The position numbers and the translations under genes are program-made. Source: Coprobacter sp. (lineage in GTDB: Bacteria > Bacteroidota > Bacteroidia > Bacteroidales > UBA11471). From it: a stretch of DNA of 35,314 nt. The stretch is from assembly GCA_017462265.1 (NCBI GenBank), contig JAFTRN010000041.1, positions 1 to 35,314 on the forward strand. The letters are read 5' to 3'. Below, one piece after another: positions 1 to 7,990 of the stretch; the stretch's first letter is position 1, and each line of letters opens with the position of its first letter. Below the pieces are notes generated by a model. It worked only from the letters and a program-made list of their open reading frames with translations. It did not search any database and had not been told where the DNA came from.

Positions 1-473
1 CACCAGTCGGTGGCACCCGATACCTGCCATATACGTCCGCCCGCAATGGGGATTTGCACCTCGCCTCCGTTGTAATCGAGGCGATACTCCTTGCCTCCTT
101 GACGCACAGCTATCGTGTACTTGGCATCGCCCAGGCTCACCGTAAGCTCGGCCTCGCGGCTCTCATGCTGTTCGTTTTCAGTCACCGATACGACCACGAC
201 AGTCTTCCCATTCTTATAGGCAAGTGTGGCCTTGCACCACGAGGTCTCTCCCGTTACGCTCCACGCTCCCGAGCCGGTAACGGCCACGGCATCGGAAGAG
301 GCGCTTCCTCCGAAGGTGAGCGCTATCCTATCCCCCGAGTTATGGACTATGGTGTCGGTCACGGCACCGGATATTATTTCATCGAGACTGTCGGTCTCTT
401 TCTCGCACGACACGGCACAGAGTACCGCCATCGCCACAAGCACACATTCGGCTATTAATCGCATCGATTTCAT
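1..473 (-). CDS. BACON-domain lipoprotein, partial (C-terminus beyond left edge)
   Basis: The start is the ATG at 473-471, and the frame stays open to base 1, so only the first 157 codons or so are present. The N-terminus (MKSMRLIAECVLVAMAVL) is a lipoprotein signal ending in AVSC, with Cys23 followed by EKET. That acidic/basic stretch resembles the Bacteroidetes surface-export signal. From about residue 45 there is a BACON-like beta-sandwich with the hallmark W-x-V-x-G-x-x-x-WC (WSVTGETSWCK), and a second domain begins at WQVSGATDW near the edge. BACON domains usually sit in surface lipoproteins tied to glycan or mucin binding. The first 40 residues are nearly identical to those of the lipoprotein at 5508-7280, also at DNA level, so the two are paralogues with a copied or converted 5' end. 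The C-terminal domain and exact ligand cannot be told. Confidence 0.8.
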   Translation of the reverse strand, partial: MKSMRLIAECVLVAMAVLCAVSCEKETDSLDEIISGAVTDTIVHNSGDRIALTFGGSASSDAVAVTGSGAWSVTGETSWCKATLAYKNGKTVVVVSVTENEQHESREAELTVSLGDAKYTIAVRQGGKEYRLDYNGGEVQIPIAGGRIWQVSGATDW

Positions 474-487
474 AATCGTGATATTTT
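352..487 (-). repeat. Direct repeat copy 1: shared 5' end of two lipoprotein genes
   Basis: This 136-bp stretch covers the signal peptide, the first 40 codons and the bases just upstream of the lipoprotein gene. It matches 7159-7294 with only a handful of substitutions, clustered around codons 28-30 plus one silent-looking change. The flanking sequence diverges abruptly on both sides. It lies in the same orientation as its partner, about 6.8 kb away. Confidence 0.85.
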
Positions 488-526
488 AATGTTCATTTTT
501 TATATTAGGTTCAATACTACAACCTC

Positions 527-779
527 GTAGGGACACACGGCTCGTGTGTCCGAGGGAAATTGAGCGCTTCCCGCTCGCGTTTATTACATTTCTCATTTCC
601 GTGCGAACCGCTTCGCTTATCGCACGGCTAATAAGATTTAGCCCTCCGGGCAATCAACTTCTCACAACATCTGCCCGAATGGGCCGAATTTGAGTAGCCG
701 AGGGCTTAGCGATAGCGTGCCCTCGGTTGCTATTGCACATTTCACGGAGCGGGAAGCGCTCAATCTCAAAGTCCCCTAC
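527..779. repeat. Structured intergenic repeat, copy 1 (multi-hairpin element)
   Basis: A non-coding unit that recurs at 33634-33886. Outermost arms are GTAGGG (527-532) and CCCTAC (774-779). A hairpin lies at 531-551 (9-bp stem, 3-nt loop). An 18-bp perfect stem (559-576 with 747-764) encloses four smaller hairpins: 599-627 (8 bp, 13-nt loop), 641-651, 673-684 and 698-726 (8 bp, 13-nt loop). The two copies have an identical 206-bp span between the long arms, and they differ mainly in linkers and loops. It sits in the roughly 390-nt leader of the minus-strand lipoprotein gene. Short reading frames through it look spurious, because the differences are not codon-patterned. Function unknown. Confidence 0.75.
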
Positions 780-866
780 ACCAAAACATACCCCTCGCTT
801 ATCGAATATTTCGGTCCGAGTCTCCCTACGGGGTTTCAGCATAAGGGGGCACAATCTTCCCGATAA

Positions 867-874
867 CAAAGATA
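867..874 (-). promoter_or_regulatory. Bacteroidales -7 box (TATCTTTG) upstream of lipoprotein gene 1
   Basis: On the minus strand this reads TATCTTTG, a match to the TAnnTTTG consensus of Bacteroides-type promoters. Nearly the same block (GATAACAAAGATAG and about 20 following bases) is found at 7684-7710, at a similar distance from the paralogous lipoprotein gene. No convincing -33 box was seen. If used, it gives a leader of about 390 nt. Confidence 0.45.
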
Positions 875-1001
875 GTGTTTTTATCGAACGACGATACTTT
901 ACAGCCCATATTTATTCAAAAAAAATTTCATACCCGACATTCACTTTTGATAATTTTCACATAAAGGACGTCGATATACACCCGATATTTGCACCGTGAC
1001 T

Positions 1002-1013
1002 TACGAGCTCGTA
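1002..1013. promoter_or_regulatory. 12-bp perfect palindrome upstream of the phage-like gene
   Basis: TACGAGCTCGTA is self-complementary and ends 42 bases before the chosen start codon at 1056. It could be an operator for a dimeric regulator. A 12-bp palindrome can also occur by chance, so this is weak. Confidence 0.2.
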
Positions 1014-1055
1014 TATCGCAAAACAAACTTATTATTAACTCTAATAGATTTAAAA

Positions 1056-2930
1056 ATGACAAGTACTGAAGAAACGAAAACTACGGTTTTCAATGTAACC
1101 AACGGACAAACCGAGGAGTATGCCGATAGTTCTATACCGGCTTACAACAATCTTTTATGGCTCGACACCGATGCCGACGGGCGATACGACACCCAGGTGA
1201 TAGGCGATGGCAGCACCACTTTCGCGCAACTGCCCCGAACCACTCGCACGCACTACCCCACTGCCGATGGCGAGGATCTCACCATCACCGATGAGGGTGT
1301 TCTGCAATTTGCCTCACGGCCATTTGCTGCAACCTCCGACCCCGAAGTGGACGGGACGAGCGACATTTCGGCAATAAAGGTTATTAAATCGCCCAACTAT
1401 GGCTACAAACGTCTGCGTAAAGGAGAAGTAGAGAATGCCGGATATGTGTTAGATAAAGATGCTACGCCTCCACAAGCTACCACCTCGTCGACAGAAGAAT
1501 ACAAATCACACACTTCCATCGCTATGTCTGACGCTTGCACCATATACGAAGTGGTGCACACCCATGATTTGGGCGGACGCGTGATACGCATGCCCGATGA
1601 TTGTATTCTCTATTTCAATGGTGGCACTTTCTACAACGGCACGATACTCAGCAACAAAACCAAAGTTATCAACCTGCCGAAAGCCACAAGTACGGCATAC
1701 CAATCGGGTAGTACTGCCGAAAAATATGAGAACACTCCGCATGAAATCGATATTATCGGTAAGATTTATAATATCTATGGCAGGGAAATCACCGTGCGTG
1801 GCGATGTGATAAATCGCCACACTCCGCTCTACTACAACTACAATTTGCGAGAGACCGGAAACCGATACGACAAAAATGGCACGAACAACGCCATGAGGAT
1901 AGCCCGTAATACAGGTCTCACCGACTGCATCATATCAGTGTATGTGCGTAACGATTACGACAAGCTCGAGAAGACGGAGTTGAATCAATGTGTATGTAAC
2001 GGTAATGGGTGTTGCTCGACCTGTCCGTTCAAGAGCGAGACAACAACTTGTAACCTACCATTCTGTCCTAACGATGAAAATATATTCAACAGCAAATATT
2101 TCGTGAGTGGCACATGGGAGAACAGGAACTATCGTAACAAACCGACCGACATCGCCAAAGAGATATATCTTAATGGTTTATCTGTAAAAGCGTTCAAATT
2201 TCACATCAATCCCGCAACTTGGCGAGAGGGTGGTACTCTCGATGAGCGACGTAAGTCGGTACAAGAGTATTGCGCCTTCGTATATGCCTACATACGAGCA
2301 CTGAGCAATAAACTCGACGAGTTCGGGATAGACAACTTCGATGAGGTATATATCGTAAACGAGCGTGCCGACTGGACAAGCAATGGCTCTGACGTAGTGG
2401 ATATAATCGTAAATCTGGCCAAGGCGATTCGTGCTCTCGGCAAAACACCCCGTTGCTCCTTTGCCGGTGAGTACCAAATGGCCGAAGCCGCTCCTGAGCT
2501 TTGCGAAGTGATAGAACCGGCATTCAACAGCTACCCCACCCTGTCGTTCAAGGACGGACGCACCACGCCGAGCGACGACAAAGTGACCTTACTTGCCGAG
2601 AAATACCGCTCGATAGGCACTCTGTGGAAAGGTCGATGCGATATGCAAAATATCCCGCTCTCGGAGATAGGCGTGCGCCCCAACCTCAAAGCCCTACGCA
2701 GTCCCGAGCATTGGGGTAATAATGCAGATGTTTTTTATGAAAACTCCATGGTGACTTTCTGGACGGCCTTCAAGGAATTTGCACGCAATATGCACTTTGC
2801 CTACATCTGCGTATGGTATTGGGACGAAATATACAACAACAGCGGAACCGACGTTCCAAACTCGCTAAAAGAATTCCGACGTGAAGCCGATATCGAAGAC
2901 AAAATGTACAATCTATTCATAACCATGTAA
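1056..2930 (+). CDS. Phage-tail-like protein with putative TIM-barrel glycosidase-like C-terminus
   Basis: The ATG at 1056 (MTSTEETKTT) is preferred over an upstream in-frame GTG-like start at 996, because it follows an AT-rich leader typical of Bacteroidales. The product is 624 residues with no signal peptide. Near the N-terminus, IGDGSTTFAQLP resembles the GDGxTxWxxLP signature of phage Mtd-type N-terminal domains. Around 170-210, the stretch with LGGRVIRMPDDCILYFNGG and NGTILSNKTKV resembles the beta-helix entry of Bacteroides phage tail proteins. A Cys-rich stretch of eight cysteines follows (about 1990-2075 in DNA). The last 230 residues look alpha/beta, with VYIVNERAD (possible N-E acid/base as in clan GH-A) and YICVWYWDE near the end. 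The glycosidase idea is inference. It is followed 10 bases later by the LRR gene, so they are probably co-transcribed. Confidence 0.65.
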   Translation: MTSTEETKTTVFNVTNGQTEEYADSSIPAYNNLLWLDTDADGRYDTQVIGDGSTTFAQLPRTTRTHYPTADGEDLTITDEGVLQFASRPFAATSDPEVDGTSDISAIKVIKSPNYGYKRLRKGEVENAGYVLDKDATPPQATTSSTEEYKSHTSIAMSDACTIYEVVHTHDLGGRVIRMPDDCILYFNGGTFYNGTILSNKTKVINLPKATSTAYQSGSTAEKYENTPHEIDIIGKIYNIYGREITVRGDVINRHTPLYYNYNLRETGNRYDKNGTNNAMRIARNTGLTDCIISVYVRNDYDKLEKTELNQCVCNGNGCCSTCPFKSETTTCNLPFCPNDENIFNSKYFVSGTWENRNYRNKPTDIAKEIYLNGLSVKAFKFHINPATWREGGTLDERRKSVQEYCAFVYAYIRALSNKLDEFGIDNFDEVYIVNERADWTSNGSDVVDIIVNLAKAIRALGKTPRCSFAGEYQMAEAAPELCEVIEPAFNSYPTLSFKDGRTTPSDDKVTLLAEKYRSIGTLWKGRCDMQNIPLSEIGVRPNLKALRSPEHWGNNADVFYENSMVTFWTAFKEFARNMHFAYICVWYWDEIYNNSGTDVPNSLKEFRREADIEDKMYNLFITM

Positions 2931-2940
2931 CTATAATATT

Positions 2941-5439
2941 ATGACTACATCTATCTATGTCCCTCACTTTGCTGAGGGTAAAAACTACACCGTGAAGTAT
3001 GCCGAGATATTGCGCCCTTGCAACGTCTTAGTCACGGCCTACACGCAATGCGCCGACAACGTAATGCGTAAGCACGAATATTCTCTTATCTACAAAGGTA
3101 ATTTCAGTACCAATGCCTTTGCGGATTATATTTACGAAGGAAACACGAGTACCGGCCTCGACGAATGGGAGTTTAAGGCCATTGGCGATGAAAGTCCCAT
3201 CAAAATATTTTTGAAACTCGAAAAAGATCTTCCCGAAAATGCAGAGAAGATTACCAACCGCATCTACCTCTGTGCCGATGCTTCGGTCGTGAAACTTATT
3301 GAGCTGAAAACCATCGTACCGGCCGACATCGTATCGGTAAACATCTTGCGTCTCGAGCCCCTTTCTTATATCCGTGTGGAAGAGGACGAATACTGCCTGA
3401 ACCCTCACTTCAACTCTTTCTGTTTCCACATCGCATTGGAGCCGGGCGAACAATCTACGTTCATCGCGCAATCGGTCGGTGGCAAGTCTGTGAGAACGTC
3501 CATAGAGGCGGTATTTCAAGGCAACCCCACAATGAACAACGGACTAACGGAGTCCGTGAGCAGTGACGGATATGAGCGCCTCACCATCTCGGCTACCGAC
3601 GAACGGCAAGAATTCTATCTTATGATCTCGGACATACGAAACCTTAAATATTTCGAGATGCCCGACCATGTGTGCAAATCCTTTCCCTTAAGCAGTGTGC
3701 GATATTGCGACCTGCTTACCGGTTTGCACTTGAAAGAGGGGGCTACCGGCTCATCTGCCTCGTTACAAAGTTTGAGACATTTCGACACGTTGGTCGTAGA
3801 TAATGCCGGGATTGATATAGACCTTGCGCATTTCGCTAATACACGGTTGAAATGGCTCGATATCAGAGTCGGTACCAATACCGATAATCTATCGTTCACT
3901 ATCGACGCCCTCGCCTCTTACGACAATAAAAGCTATCTCGAAAGTATATTCTTCCGTGGCGAGTATGCGCACCAGCTGCAAGGCATCACGGGTAGTTTGG
4001 GCTCTTTAAGCGGATTCCACTACCTCCGAGAATTGGTCATTCCATATACCGGAATTACGGGAGATATCGGAAAGCTAAATAATACCAAACTCGAACGATT
4101 TATTGTTCCAAATTGTGATATTTCCGGCGATATAAGCATATTGGACAACTGTTCCAATTTGAAAGAATTAGTGATTCAAAACACTAAGATCAATGGTGAT
4201 ATAAAGAATTTCAGTAGTACCAAACTCGAAAGATTTATTGCTCCAAATTGTGATATTTCCGGGGATATAAGCATATTGGGCAGTTGTTCCAATTTGAAAG
4301 AATTAGTGATTCAAAACCCTAAGATCAATGGTGATATAAAGAATTTCAGTAGTACCAAACTCGAAAGATTCATCGTTCCAAATTGTGACATCTCCGGTGA
4401 TATAAGCATATTGGACAGCTGTTCCAATTTGAAAGAATTAGTGATTCAAAACACTAAGATCGATGGTGATATAAAGAATTTCAGTAGCACAAAACTCGAA
4501 AGATTTATTGTCCCAAATTGTGATATTTCCGGCGATATAAGCATATTGGGCAACTGTTCCAATTTGAAAGAATTAGTGATTCAAAACACTAAGATCAATG
4601 GTGATATAAAGAATTTCAGTAGTATCAAACTCGAAAGATTTATTGCCCCAAATTGTGATATTACCGGGAATATCAGTGTATTATGTAGTACGACCTTACG
4701 AGAATTAGAGATATCAAACACCAAAATATCCGGAGGTTTACCTATATATAATTGTACCGCACTCGAAAGATTTATTGTATCTAATTGCAATATTTCGGGT
4801 AATATAACCATACTGAAAAACTTATCCAACTTACGTGAATTGGTTGTAGATAACACCTCTATCGGTGGTTCACTCAGCGATACATACAATCCTATGCTCG
4901 AAATACTGATTGCATCGAATTGTAATTTTACAGGCGATCTCAGCGCTCTGAGTAGTTATTCAAACCTGCGAGAATTGGTTATTGACAACACATCTATTAC
5001 CGGAGACATCGGTAACTTGAGTAACACTAAAATCAGTCGAGTGATTGCCGACGGCTGTAAATTATCAGGATATCTATCCGCTCTTCCCGGTTGCTGCATG
5101 ATATTCTCTAACGAAAATGGCAGTGACATAGGTTTTGGTTGGTTAGGAAAGACTCGATACCTCAAAAAAGATGAAAACAATCAGCCTGCAAAGGTATTAA
5201 TACTCCCCACCCCTTGCAAAATCAAAGGTACGGATATTAATAATATGCTTTATGACCAATCTTTATGCAACTATATCTCGTCGGAATATGACGGAGAAAT
5301 CGTCGTTTACACCGATGACAATCATGCACAACTCAGCCGTGAAGCTGTAAATTGGATTGACGATTTGCATTCGGCCGGTATCACCTACCTGCAAATCGAT
5401 GATGAGATTTTTATTGAAGATGGTTATATTATGATATAA
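2941..5439 (+). CDS. Leucine-rich-repeat protein with recent tandem duplications
   Basis: 832 residues with no signal peptide or membrane segment. The first 250 residues or so are unrecognised beta-rich sequence. From about residue 270 to 720 there are LRR-type units alternating L-x-x-L-x-I-x-N-T-x-I-x-G-D-I with LERFIxxNCDISGDI. The centre (about 4090-4660) holds four copies, plus the start of a fifth, of a 45-residue double LRR, almost identical in DNA. The outer units are diverged. LRR arrays usually form curved protein-binding surfaces. The C-terminal 110 residues or so are not repetitive. The gene lies 10 bases after the phage-like gene and ends just before a strong terminator, so the two form a short transcription unit. 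The missing secretion signal is odd next to two exported lipoproteins. It could be a phage-derived or intracellular partner of its neighbour. Confidence 0.75.
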   Translation: MTTSIYVPHFAEGKNYTVKYAEILRPCNVLVTAYTQCADNVMRKHEYSLIYKGNFSTNAFADYIYEGNTSTGLDEWEFKAIGDESPIKIFLKLEKDLPENAEKITNRIYLCADASVVKLIELKTIVPADIVSVNILRLEPLSYIRVEEDEYCLNPHFNSFCFHIALEPGEQSTFIAQSVGGKSVRTSIEAVFQGNPTMNNGLTESVSSDGYERLTISATDERQEFYLMISDIRNLKYFEMPDHVCKSFPLSSVRYCDLLTGLHLKEGATGSSASLQSLRHFDTLVVDNAGIDIDLAHFANTRLKWLDIRVGTNTDNLSFTIDALASYDNKSYLESIFFRGEYAHQLQGITGSLGSLSGFHYLRELVIPYTGITGDIGKLNNTKLERFIVPNCDISGDISILDNCSNLKELVIQNTKINGDIKNFSSTKLERFIAPNCDISGDISILGSCSNLKELVIQNPKINGDIKNFSSTKLERFIVPNCDISGDISILDSCSNLKELVIQNTKIDGDIKNFSSTKLERFIVPNCDISGDISILGNCSNLKELVIQNTKINGDIKNFSSIKLERFIAPNCDITGNISVLCSTTLRELEISNTKISGGLPIYNCTALERFIVSNCNISGNITILKNLSNLRELVVDNTSIGGSLSDTYNPMLEILIASNCNFTGDLSALSSYSNLRELVIDNTSITGDIGNLSNTKISRVIADGCKLSGYLSALPGCCMIFSNENGSDIGFGWLGKTRYLKKDENNQPAKVLILPTPCKIKGTDINNMLYDQSLCNYISSEYDGEIVVYTDDNHAQLSREAVNWIDDLHSAGITYLQIDDEIFIEDGYIMI
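4090..4664 (+). repeat. Tandem 135-bp repeats inside the LRR gene
   Basis: The landmark CTCGAA recurs at 4090, 4225, 4360, 4495 and 4630, exactly 135 bases apart. The units between these marks differ at only a few bases each, for example AAT/GAT and GAC/GGC codon swaps. The period is 45 codons, so gain or loss of units keeps the frame. Confidence 0.9.
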
Positions 5440-5459
5440 TTCATTCAGCTTTCTATGCG

Positions 5460-5496
5460 AAATACCCCGACCTACATTCGTCGAGTCGGGGTATTT
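5460..5496. terminator. Bidirectional terminator between converging genes
   Basis: The arms AAATACCCCGAC (5460-5471) and GTCGGGGTATTT (5485-5496) pair perfectly over 12 bp around a 13-nt loop. AT-rich ends give T-tracts on both strands. It separates the plus-strand LRR gene from the minus-strand lipoprotein gene. Confidence 0.85.
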
Positions 5497-5507
5497 ACTT
5501 TTAAGTT

Positions 5508-7280
5508 TTAATAGTCGATAACCGGACGTATTGTAAGTCCAGACGCTCTATCTTGATAGCCAAGGCTGGATTTGTGTTCCATAAGATAAAATCTTACTGC
5601 TCCAGCATCTTCACAAGTAGAAGTATAATAGTATCCAAGAGTATAAAATAGCGGATAGTCTTTATACTTATAATCGCCAAAAGGCAGGTATATACTATTC
5701 CCATTGGGGGCTATAAAAAATACCCCCACCGATTCTCCTAAAACACCATACACGTAGGTGCATCGACTCCGGAGCTCCTCACATTCTGCTTTTGTGGGCA
5801 TACGCCAACCATTTCCCCACTTTACATGCGCTACATCACATTGGGTACGACTAATATCTGCTCCGATATTCGCATATTCCCAATAATCACCAACACTATA
5901 TTTATAGAAATAATTTTCAATAGAATAACTATCCTTTTCCGACACCTCACCCCAAGCATAATATCCTCCATATTCTTCCGGTGCTGTCGCATCTATATTC
6001 CAGGCAGCCCACTTCACTCCCAATCCAAGGTCTATTTCTTTCCCTGCCGTAGGAAGATTATGATATTGTTTCAACTTTATACTATTCGTCCGAGAGCCCT
6101 TAAATGTAAGTGTGGTATATCTATTTGCCGACGAAGTATTATCAGACACCTGTATAGAGACTTTATATTCTTCTTCTGTTATTTTTTCCCGAGAGACCTT
6201 ACACCATTCCGTCTCTCCCTCTATCGTCCAATCGATCGCACTCTCCAATGTAAAAACAACTATCGATGACGTACAACCAAAATTAATATCAGATTTATAG
6301 TATCCAAATGACCATATAGCCCCGTCCTGCGTCAAATCTATCTTCTGCACAGCAGTGCCACTTCGAAAACTAAACTGAGTTTTCCGAAGGTTATACGTAT
6401 TGTTTGCATCTACCGAAATGATTACTTGATCTCCATCATTCCCTTGCATCGGAGATATTTTACACCACGTAGGAACATTTCCCGTCACCTTCCACTCCTT
6501 TGCACTATGTACCGTCAATACGACACTGGTATCGGCGTGTTCAAACTCTAAATTCGACAATTGAGGCAATATTTCGATATAGGCTGTATCCTTTTGGGTC
6601 ACAGGAACCGGATATACATCGTCATCGCTTGTAAAAGTTAGCGTCGTACTCCGCTCTATATTCTCTATATTTTCACTTACCGAAACTGAGATACGGCAAC
6701 TATCCCGCACATAATATGCCTCTACATTACACCAATCGGTCACACCATCTATCTGCCATATTACACTCCCGGGAAGACTTATCGTTTCGGTTCCACCTCC
6801 GTGACTGAAACTCAAACCAACCCCTTTCTGCTTTACAAATATTTTTTGTACATCATCGCCTATTTGCAAAATAATCGATGCGTGGCGTTCTATACCCGTA
6901 TTCCGCGATACTTGAATGACCAATTTATTACAATCATTTTCATTTTTCAATGTTGCACTACACCAATCGGTCGTCCCCTCTATCGTATATTTCCCATGCA
7001 AGGAATCTATTGTGAGACTTCGGCTGCCCGGATATAGCGAAAACGTATATTCCGTAACCTTTATAGTGTCATCTATGGTTACATCTGTAGTATCTTTTTC
7101 CACAACATCGGTCGTATCTCCTCCTACCACATCGGTAGTATCGGTTGATGTGTCGGTTGTGTCGGTCACGGCACCGGATATTATTTCATCGAGATCGTTA
7201 GTCTCTTTCTCGCACGACACGGCACAGAGCACCGCCATCGCCACAAGCACACATTCGGCTATTAATCGCATCGATTTCAT
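5508..7280 (-). CDS. BACON-repeat lipoprotein with C-terminal FISUMP-type domain
   Basis: 590 residues from the ATG at 7280, the same start context as the paralogue at 473. The N-terminus is a lipoprotein signal with Cys23 in AVSC followed by EKET, so the protein is probably exported and acylated, likely at the cell surface. An Asp/Thr-rich linker of DTTDV-like repeats follows (about 41-75). Four BACON-like domains come next, each marked by a W..(V/I).G....WC motif (TTDWCSA, VTDWCNV, VPTWCKI, ETEWCKV). The last 180 residues match the FISUMP/Fib_succ_major type: EIDLGLGVKWAAWNI near the start, then GGYYAWGE, WGNGWRMPTKAECEEL, IYLPFGDY and the final GLTIRPV. BACON modules suggest glycan or mucin binding; no enzyme motif was seen. 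The linker repeats and four domains suggest growth by internal duplication. Confidence 0.85.
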   Translation of the reverse strand: MKSMRLIAECVLVAMAVLCAVSCEKETNDLDEIISGAVTDTTDTSTDTTDVVGGDTTDVVEKDTTDVTIDDTIKVTEYTFSLYPGSRSLTIDSLHGKYTIEGTTDWCSATLKNENDCNKLVIQVSRNTGIERHASIILQIGDDVQKIFVKQKGVGLSFSHGGGTETISLPGSVIWQIDGVTDWCNVEAYYVRDSCRISVSVSENIENIERSTTLTFTSDDDVYPVPVTQKDTAYIEILPQLSNLEFEHADTSVVLTVHSAKEWKVTGNVPTWCKISPMQGNDGDQVIISVDANNTYNLRKTQFSFRSGTAVQKIDLTQDGAIWSFGYYKSDINFGCTSSIVVFTLESAIDWTIEGETEWCKVSREKITEEEYKVSIQVSDNTSSANRYTTLTFKGSRTNSIKLKQYHNLPTAGKEIDLGLGVKWAAWNIDATAPEEYGGYYAWGEVSEKDSYSIENYFYKYSVGDYWEYANIGADISRTQCDVAHVKWGNGWRMPTKAECEELRSRCTYVYGVLGESVGVFFIAPNGNSIYLPFGDYKYKDYPLFYTLGYYYTSTCEDAGAVRFYLMEHKSSLGYQDRASGLTIRPVIDY

Positions 7281-7294
7281 AATCGTGATATTTT
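7159..7294 (-). repeat. Direct repeat copy 2: shared 5' end of two lipoprotein genes
   Basis: The partner of 352-487, with the same orientation and length and near identity. It covers the signal-peptide region and the bases just upstream. Confidence 0.85.
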
Positions 7295-7339
7295 TAATAA
7301 TAATTTTTATTTCTTGTCTTTCGGGCACTCGAAATTTTA

Positions 7340-7640
7340 AGCTCCTCACCTATTTATAGGGGAGGTGGCTGTAAGCCGGAGGGGTTGGAGCGAAGCGACG
7401 TAAACAGCGTTTACAATCTCGGCGACGGCGTCGCCAACTCCCTCCCCTAACGGGTACTCCCTCTATAAACAGAGGGAGAGCTTGATTATCACCAGCTTAT
7501 ATCGTCCTCCCCTAAGTTTGGGGCGAGCCAGACCGAAGAGAAAACACTAAATGTGTTTTCGTGCCGTAGCGAGGGGAGCACAGTGCTCTGTGCGAAGAGG
7601 TGTCCGAGAGGACGGAGGAGTGTGTTATTTCTTTTTTGAC
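7340..7640. repeat. Hairpin-rich intergenic element in lipoprotein gene 2 leader
   Basis: This non-coding stretch holds a run of small perfect hairpins: 7400-7414 (GTAAAC/GTTTAC), 7421-7435 (GGCGAC/GTCGCC), 7457-7478 (CTCCCTCT/AGAGGGAG), 7540-7560 (GAAAACAC/GTGTTTTC), 7578-7593 (GCACAG/CTGTGC) and 7602-7613 (GTCC/GGAC). The sequence differs from the structured repeat at 527-779 but occupies the equivalent place upstream of the paralogous gene. Similar GGGGAGGTGGC-type intergenic sequences are, as I recall, common in Bacteroidales genomes. Function unknown. Confidence 0.55.
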
Positions 7641-7688
7641 ACAGCCTCGAGTTTCCGACATCAAAGGCCTTACCTATCTACCCGATAA

Positions 7689-7696
7689 CAAAGATA
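7689..7696 (-). promoter_or_regulatory. Bacteroidales -7 box (TATCTTTG) upstream of lipoprotein gene 2
   Basis: The minus strand reads TATCTTTG. The surrounding block is shared with 861-890 upstream of the paralogue, which supports a common promoter. It lies about 410 bases before the start codon, across the hairpin-rich element. Confidence 0.45.
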
Positions 7697-7857
7697 GCGT
7701 TTTTATCGAATGGTGATACATCTTATCTTAAAAAATTTCATCGATTATTATCAAATCCTCAACCTGAAAATCGACAAGTCGTGATTGTGTTAAAAAAGAT
7801 TAATAGTACGATAGTTTCGTTTATTATTTGTTCTTTTGCCTGAAATTATGGGTAAAT

Positions 7858-7893
7858 GTGCCCTTATACTCCGTTTCTCGGTATAAAAGGCAC
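7858..7893 (+). other. Imperfect stem-loop in the ftsX leader
   Basis: GTGCCCTTATAC (7858-7869) pairs with GTATAAAAGGCAC (7881-7893) apart from one bulged base, with an 11-nt loop. It lies about 100 bases before the ftsX start, in a stretch that otherwise holds no gene. It could affect ftsX expression or be incidental. Confidence 0.3.
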
Positions 7894-7990
7894 ATATTCT
7901 CACTCAAAAAACTATTACCGGCACCCGAGATTCGGGATTAGAGATCGTTGTCCCCTGAGGCGATCGACACGGATACAAAAAACTTCTAAA

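Noticed and set aside
654..869. Small minus-strand reading frame across the structured repeat, with a counterpart at 33767-33967
   Set aside because: Both frames are open and share about 40 residues, but the differences are not biased to silent positions and follow the hairpin layout, so this is a repeat and not a gene.
1056..2930. Phage-like gene as the DGR target
   Set aside because: Its C-terminus has no RGGSW or GFRL-like segment and no match to the template outside adenines; the Mtd-like motif is at the wrong end.
5508..6000. FISUMP domain of lipoprotein 2 as the DGR variable region
   Set aside because: The fold class may be related, but the end (GLTIRPVIDY) does not match the template at non-adenine positions.
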